Shown here: positions 7,461-11,016 of the stretch, one piece after another | Numbering within the stretch: the stretch's first letter is position 1 | Layout of the letters: every line of letters begins with the position of its first letter | Assembly (NCBI GenBank): GCA_002339805.1 | Contig: DDKW01000038.1 | Coordinates: 1-11,016, forward strand | Source of the DNA: Dehalococcoidia bacterium UBA2588 | GTDB lineage: Bacteria; Chloroflexota; Dehalococcoidia; Lucifugimonadales; UBA3495 | Direction of reading: 5' to 3' | DNA: 11,016 nucleotides | Notes under the pieces: model-generated | Database searches by the model: none | Told to the model about the DNA's origin: nothing | Seen by the model: the letters and a program-made list of their open reading frames with translations, nothing else | Program-made: the position numbers and the translations under genes

Positions 7461-8366
7461 ATGCAAATAGCAATGGTAGGATTAGGCAAGATGGGTGGAA
7501 ATATGGCAACAAGATTGATGCGCCATGGCCACCAAGTTTTTTGCTATGACACAGACCAAACCACCATGGATCAATATGTTTTCCAAGGTGCCATATCTAG
7601 CTCTTCATTGGAAGAGCTGGTATCAAAACTATCTAAACCACGAAAAATATGGGTCATGGTTCCCCATGGTCTCACTACTCAAATTACAATCAAAACACTA
7701 TCCAATTTAGTTGATCCAGAAGACATAATTATCGATGGTGGAAATAACCATTATCCCGATACCATTGAATTAGGAAAGGTTCTCCTTGATAAACAAATCC
7801 GGTTTCTTGATGTAGGCACTAGTGGGGGAATTTGGGGACTGAATGAAGGGTATAGCTTAATGATAGGTGGCGATAAAAGCGCTTTCCTCGAAATGGATAC
7901 TATCTTTGAATCCTTAGCAGCCAACGGACGTTCAGGATATGCCTACGTCGGACATACAGGAGCTGGGCATTACTTAAAAATGGTACATAACGGCGTCGAA
8001 TATGCTCTAATGGAATCATACGCAGAAGGTTTTGAACTCTTAAATTCTTCAGATGAATACAGCTATAACTTGGAAGAAGTATCCAAAATTTGGTCAAACG
8101 GTAGTGTGATTAGGTCCTGGTTATTAGATCTAATCCACCAATCGTTAAAAGATGACAGCAAGTTAACAGACGTTAAACCTTACGTAGAAGATTCGGGCGA
8201 AGGTAGATGGACCGTGACCGAGTCAATACGTTTAGGTATACCATTGCCAGTGATAACCGCATCACTGCAACAGAGGTTTCGCTCAAGGCAAACAAGCCCA
8301 TTTGGAGCTAAACTATTAGCTGTTATGAGAAACTATTTTGGTGGGCACACCATACATAAAAACTGA
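7461..8366 (+). CDS. gnd: 6-phosphogluconate dehydrogenase, decarboxylating, short (NAD-type) form
   Basis: This 301-residue protein oxidatively decarboxylates 6-phospho-D-gluconate to ribulose-5-phosphate. It is of the short YqeC/GndA-like class (about 300 residues), not the 470-residue E. coli type. Rossmann loop: GLGKMG (7-12). The end of strand two reads CYDTD with Asp30, where NADP-specific enzymes carry an Asn-Arg pair, so NAD+ is the likelier acceptor (inference). Substrate and catalytic motifs are present: IIDGGNNHYPDT (90-101), DVGTSGG (117-123), GHTGAGHYLKMVHNGVEYALM (164-184) with the presumed catalytic Lys173, His176, Asn177 and Glu180, and the C-terminal FGAKLLAVMRNYFGGH. AAGGA at 7449-7453 sits 7 nt before the ATG. 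Glucose-6-phosphate dehydrogenase and phosphogluconolactonase are not in the window. Confidence 0.93.
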   Translation: MQIAMVGLGKMGGNMATRLMRHGHQVFCYDTDQTTMDQYVFQGAISSSSLEELVSKLSKPRKIWVMVPHGLTTQITIKTLSNLVDPEDIIIDGGNNHYPDTIELGKVLLDKQIRFLDVGTSGGIWGLNEGYSLMIGGDKSAFLEMDTIFESLAANGRSGYAYVGHTGAGHYLKMVHNGVEYALMESYAEGFELLNSSDEYSYNLEEVSKIWSNGSVIRSWLLDLIHQSLKDDSKLTDVKPYVEDSGEGRWTVTESIRLGIPLPVITASLQQRFRSRQTSPFGAKLLAVMRNYFGGHTIHKN

Positions 8367-8383
8367 ACATAGCGAGAGGGAAT

Positions 8384-8836
8384 ATGGAAATAACACACGT
8401 AGCTCACATCGCGAAATGCGTGAACAATTTGGAAAAATCTTTGGAATTCTATAGAGATTTGCTAGGATTTAACGTAAAAATGCAACAAACTCAAGAAATG
8501 CTAAATAGGCCTGGATCCCAATCAGACCACATGTATCAATCTGTCCACAACCACAGAACAGTCGCTAATATCTATATGAGTGAGTCTGACACTATACCTT
8601 TCCTCGTATTAACTTCCCATCCTGATGACAAAATTGACCAAAACCCAATTAAACTTGATCAAGTTGGCATAACCCACCTATCTTTTAAGGTCAAAGACTT
8701 AGATGCGACTATCAAAGAATTTCTTTCTAACGGGGTAAAACTCGCTGGAAACGAATCAGACTTTAGAGATACGAACGGTCTCATCCGTACGTTCTTTGTG
8801 TATGACCCTGATGGTATATTAGTGCAGTTCGAGTAA
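8384..8836 (+). CDS. VOC (glyoxalase/bleomycin-resistance/dioxygenase fold) protein
   Basis: This 150-residue single-chain protein has two VOC repeats. The first opens with HIAKCVNNLEKSLEFYRDLL (8-27), the second with GITHLSFKVKDLDATIKEFL (95-114) and ends with VYDPDGILVQFE. Candidate metal ligands fit the fold: His8, His98 and Glu150, the last being the very final residue, so the protein stops exactly at the ligand strand. Family functions include lactoylglutathione lyase, epimerases, extradiol dioxygenases and antibiotic-binding proteins. The residue pattern does not choose between them; glyoxalase-like or small-molecule isomerase/lyase is a guess. GAGAGGG (8374-8380) precedes the ATG. It sits 17 bp after gnd and 8 bp before the halogenase-like gene, so it is likely to be co-translated with the latter and may act on the same substrate or product. 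Confidence 0.85.
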   Translation: MEITHVAHIAKCVNNLEKSLEFYRDLLGFNVKMQQTQEMLNRPGSQSDHMYQSVHNHRTVANIYMSESDTIPFLVLTSHPDDKIDQNPIKLDQVGITHLSFKVKDLDATIKEFLSNGVKLAGNESDFRDTNGLIRTFFVYDPDGILVQFE

Positions 8837-8844
8837 TCTAAAAA

Positions 8845-10545
8845 ATGAGTAATAAAATAACCATTATTGGAGGAGGACCTGCTGGTTCAACCGCCGCTAC
8901 AATGTTAACCAAGCAAGGATACTCTGTCGATTTGTTTGAACGTGAGAAATTCCCTCGAGATCATATTGGGGAATCATTATTACCTGCCAGTTTGCCTATC
9001 CTTGAAGAATTAGGTGTTTCCAAACAAATAGAAGATGCAGGATTCCTAAAAAAATATGGCGCGACTATGGTATGGGGTTCAGACAAAGAGCCTTGGAGCT
9101 GGTACTTTGCTGAAACCAACAAAACATATCCGCACTCCTATCAAGTATCTAGACCAATATTCGATAAGATATTACTTGATAACGCAAAACTACATGGAGT
9201 TAATGTACACGAAAGCACAAATGTAAATCTCGTTAATTTTACGGAAGGCTCAGTGTCAAATATTGAAATTGAGAAAGATTCACAAAAAGAATCTATTAAT
9301 GTCGAATATTTGATAGATGCTAGTGGGCAACACTGCCTGTTAGGCCAAGACCTGCAAACTCGTGAATGGGATACCTCCTTCCAAAATTTATCTGTATATG
9401 CCTACTATTCAGACATCCAGCTTTTACCAGAACCTGATACGAACAATATATTTATAGAGTCATATGAGGGTGGTTGGATATGGGTAATTCCATTATCAGA
9501 GAAGCTAGCTAGTGTAGGAATAGTAGTAGACAGTCATGCCATTCAACATAAACTAGCAGATATAGGCGTGACGCAGTTTTACTTATCTGAACTGAATAAA
9601 TCGGATAAAGTTAAGAAAATGCTGTCTGGTTCTCAAATCACAGGCACACCTAAAGTTACAAAAGACTGGTCCTACAAATGCTCTAAGCTTTACGGACCAA
9701 ATTACGTGCAGGTAGGTGACGCTGCATGCTTTATAGATCCTCTGTTTTCATCTGGAGTACATATGGCGATGATGGGAGCGGTACTAGCATCCTCATACGT
9801 GAAAACCATAGCAAAGCATCCTTTTGATTACGAACAAGTAGGTAGTAGCTACCAGCAACTCTATTTCAAGGAATACAATCATTTTAGAGAAATGGCGAAA
9901 CTTTTCTACTCAAGTAATTTAATTAACGATTCATATTTTTGGGAAGCTCGGAAAATTCTACCTGAATTCAATAACTATACCTCACGCCATGCTTTTATAA
10001 GAGCTGTCGCGGGGCAACCCCCTCATGGTTACGAGAGAGCCGTTTTAACAAAAGGACTAATGCCTCAAAGTTTTACTGACAGCGTTCAATGGGTAGAGCA
10101 GTCTAGGATAGACCGGACATCATTTTTATCCAAACTGGACCCCAGCAAACCAGAAACTCTTAAAGATTTTTGGGGATTAATACCCAAACTAAATCCTTCA
10201 GTTAAAGTCACTAATCAATACATTCTGGGTCAAGGAGAATTCATAAAATCCGACACTCTTATAACTAATACCAACCCCGAAGGAATACCTTGTAGTCAAC
10301 TGGTCAAAGAAATATTAAGTCACATAAATGGGGTCGATAGTATACGTACAATAGCAAATTATATTCTTAATAGTTATCCCTTAGACCGTCATAGCCAAAT
10401 CTTAAAAAATACATACGACACCATCCATATCTTATATGCGGATGAAGCCATATCTGAATTTGCGAATTCACGACAGCCCAAGAAACGAGTCTTCCTAGAC
10501 AACATGACCAACGATGGGATGGACCATCTGATCGATAGAAGTTGA
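8845..10545 (+). CDS. FAD-dependent halogenase-like enzyme with PqqD-like C-terminal extension
   Basis: This 566-residue flavoprotein has the single-component FAD fold shared by flavin-dependent halogenases and geranylgeranyl-reductase-type monooxygenases. Rossmann loop GGGPAG (9-14) with Glu32; FPRDHIGESLLPASLPIL (36-53); FLKKYGATMVWG (67-78), which in the CmlS/PltA-type halogenases carries the catalytic lysine (Lys69 or Lys70 here). Both halogenase signatures are present: WIWVIP (211-216, WxWxIP) and FIDPLFSSG (296-304, FxxPxxSxG), the latter just after the flavin GDAAC motif. A helical region (about 330-450) follows, then a tail (about 455-540) with KEILSHINGVDSIRTIANYI resembling PqqD-like winged-helix domains (inference). 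There is no strong Shine-Dalgarno; the start is 8 bp after the VOC stop, suggesting translational coupling. No carrier protein, NRPS/PKS or flavin reductase is visible. An ordinary FAD monooxygenase or reductase remains possible. Confidence 0.75.
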   Translation: MSNKITIIGGGPAGSTAATMLTKQGYSVDLFEREKFPRDHIGESLLPASLPILEELGVSKQIEDAGFLKKYGATMVWGSDKEPWSWYFAETNKTYPHSYQVSRPIFDKILLDNAKLHGVNVHESTNVNLVNFTEGSVSNIEIEKDSQKESINVEYLIDASGQHCLLGQDLQTREWDTSFQNLSVYAYYSDIQLLPEPDTNNIFIESYEGGWIWVIPLSEKLASVGIVVDSHAIQHKLADIGVTQFYLSELNKSDKVKKMLSGSQITGTPKVTKDWSYKCSKLYGPNYVQVGDAACFIDPLFSSGVHMAMMGAVLASSYVKTIAKHPFDYEQVGSSYQQLYFKEYNHFREMAKLFYSSNLINDSYFWEARKILPEFNNYTSRHAFIRAVAGQPPHGYERAVLTKGLMPQSFTDSVQWVEQSRIDRTSFLSKLDPSKPETLKDFWGLIPKLNPSVKVTNQYILGQGEFIKSDTLITNTNPEGIPCSQLVKEILSHINGVDSIRTIANYILNSYPLDRHSQILKNTYDTIHILYADEAISEFANSRQPKKRVFLDNMTNDGMDHLIDRS

Positions 10546-10553
10546 ACATATAG

Positions 10554-10593
10554 ATATGCAGAGTCCAAACATTTTAAATTGGACCCTGCATAT
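10554..10593 (+). terminator. Intrinsic terminator hairpin between convergent genes, probably bidirectional
   Basis: Arms at 10554-10568 and 10579-10593 pair over 15 bp with one mismatch, around a 10-nt loop. The T-rich stretch TTTATTTTTC follows at 10601-10610. It begins 8 bp after the halogenase stop and ends 8 bp before the stop of the opposing molybdopterin-subunit gene, so it can end transcription from both sides. The T tract is better on the + strand side. Confidence 0.7.
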
Positions 10594-10601
10594 TAACTAG
10601 T

Positions 10602-11016
10602 TTATTTTTCTAGAATAGAAGTCAAGACGACATTAGGGTTCATGGGTAATTGATTCGGTCTAATGTCAACAGCGTCTGCAATCGCATTAGCAACAGCAGC
10701 CATAGGAGGTACTAAGCTAACTTCTCCTACACCTCTTACACCCATTGGATGACCTGGATTTTCGACCTCTACTATAACCGTATCTATCATAGGCAAATCT
10801 AAACTTGTAGGCATTCTATAATCCAAGAAGCTAGCATTCAACATCTGGCCTTGATCACCATAAAAGTATTCCTCATTTAAAGCCCATCCAATCCCTTGAA
10901 CAGATGCACCTTGAATCTGTCCTTCTACGTAACTAGGATGTATAGCTTTACCCACATCTTGGATGGCCGTAAATCTCAAAATATCTGTCTTACCTGTATC
11001 CGGATCTACTTCTACG
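10602..11016 (-). CDS. Xanthine dehydrogenase / aldehyde oxidase-type molybdopterin-binding subunit, C-terminal part (5' end outside window)
   Basis: The frame is open from the right edge to TAA at 10602-10604, giving 137 visible residues plus stop. It is the C-terminal end of the large molybdenum-cofactor subunit of the molybdenum hydroxylase family (xanthine dehydrogenase, aldehyde oxidase, nicotinate dehydrogenase and relatives), which hydroxylates heterocycles or aldehydes with water. Diagnostic blocks: VEVDPDTGKTDILRF, then QDVGKAIHPSYVEGQIQG (the usual D.G.aiNP...GQieG), GIGWALNEE, LDYRMPTSLDLP, and GVRGVGEVSLVPPMAAVANA with the catalytic glutamate of the GVGE motif. The last residues are a short acidic/basic tail. 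The small FAD and FeS subunits are not in the window, and the substrate cannot be told from this part. The GVGE form argues against carbon monoxide dehydrogenase (usually GVAES). It is convergent with the halogenase-like gene. Confidence 0.92.
   Translation of the reverse strand, partial: VEVDPDTGKTDILRFTAIQDVGKAIHPSYVEGQIQGASVQGIGWALNEEYFYGDQGQMLNASFLDYRMPTSLDLPMIDTVIVEVENPGHPMGVRGVGEVSLVPPMAAVANAIADAVDIRPNQLPMNPNVVLTSILEK

Noticed and set aside
10602..11016. Carbon monoxide dehydrogenase large subunit
   Set aside because: The visible active-site segment is GVGE followed by VSLVPP, not the GVAES form usual in CO dehydrogenase; the diagnostic active-site loop lies outside the window.
1..11016. 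CRISPR array, tRNA or rRNA genes
   Set aside because: Reading both strands showed no regularly spaced repeats, no tRNA-like cloverleaf and no rRNA segments.

Overview
The window is A+T-rich bacterial DNA (roughly 60% A+T by eye) carrying nine protein genes, two of them cut by the window edges, one probable decayed mobile element, and one well-supported transcription terminator. It reads as the chromosome of a free-living aerobic heterotroph rich in flavin and molybdenum redox enzymes. Side-by-side paralogous flavoproteins, a molybdenum hydroxylase and an alpha-hydroxy-acid oxidase recall marine Chloroflexota of the SAR202 type. That placement is an inference from gene content and composition only; no rRNA or ribosomal marker is present.

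Left block (1-2694, + strand): the 3' end of an FMN-dependent alpha-hydroxy-acid dehydrogenase, then two adjacent paralogous FAD-dependent DAO/DadA-type oxidoreductases. The genes are tightly spaced and look like one operon that oxidises hydroxy and amino (or N-substituted amino) acids to 2-oxo acids.

Middle block (2841-5294, - strand): a polytopic flippase-like membrane protein of the YbhN/LPG-synthase-TM family and a PLP-dependent class I/II aminotransferase. The 249-bp gap between them holds a 108-bp MITE-like element with 12-bp perfect terminal inverted repeats. The aminotransferase has Asn where the family uses the PLP-N1 aspartate.

Right block (5429-10545, + strand): a compact run of transketolase, a short NAD-type 6-phosphogluconate dehydrogenase, a VOC/glyoxalase-fold protein and a flavin-dependent halogenase-like enzyme, with gaps of 31, 17 and 8 bp. 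A divergent pair of putative promoters lies between the aminotransferase and the transketolase. The run ends at a strong hairpin shared with a convergent gene, the 3' part of a xanthine dehydrogenase/aldehyde oxidase-type molybdopterin subunit (- strand, cut by the right edge).

The most interesting item is the halogenase-like gene. It carries both flavin-halogenase signature motifs and a PqqD-like C-terminal extension, yet sits in a pentose-phosphate operon beside a VOC protein, with no NRPS or PKS gene in view.
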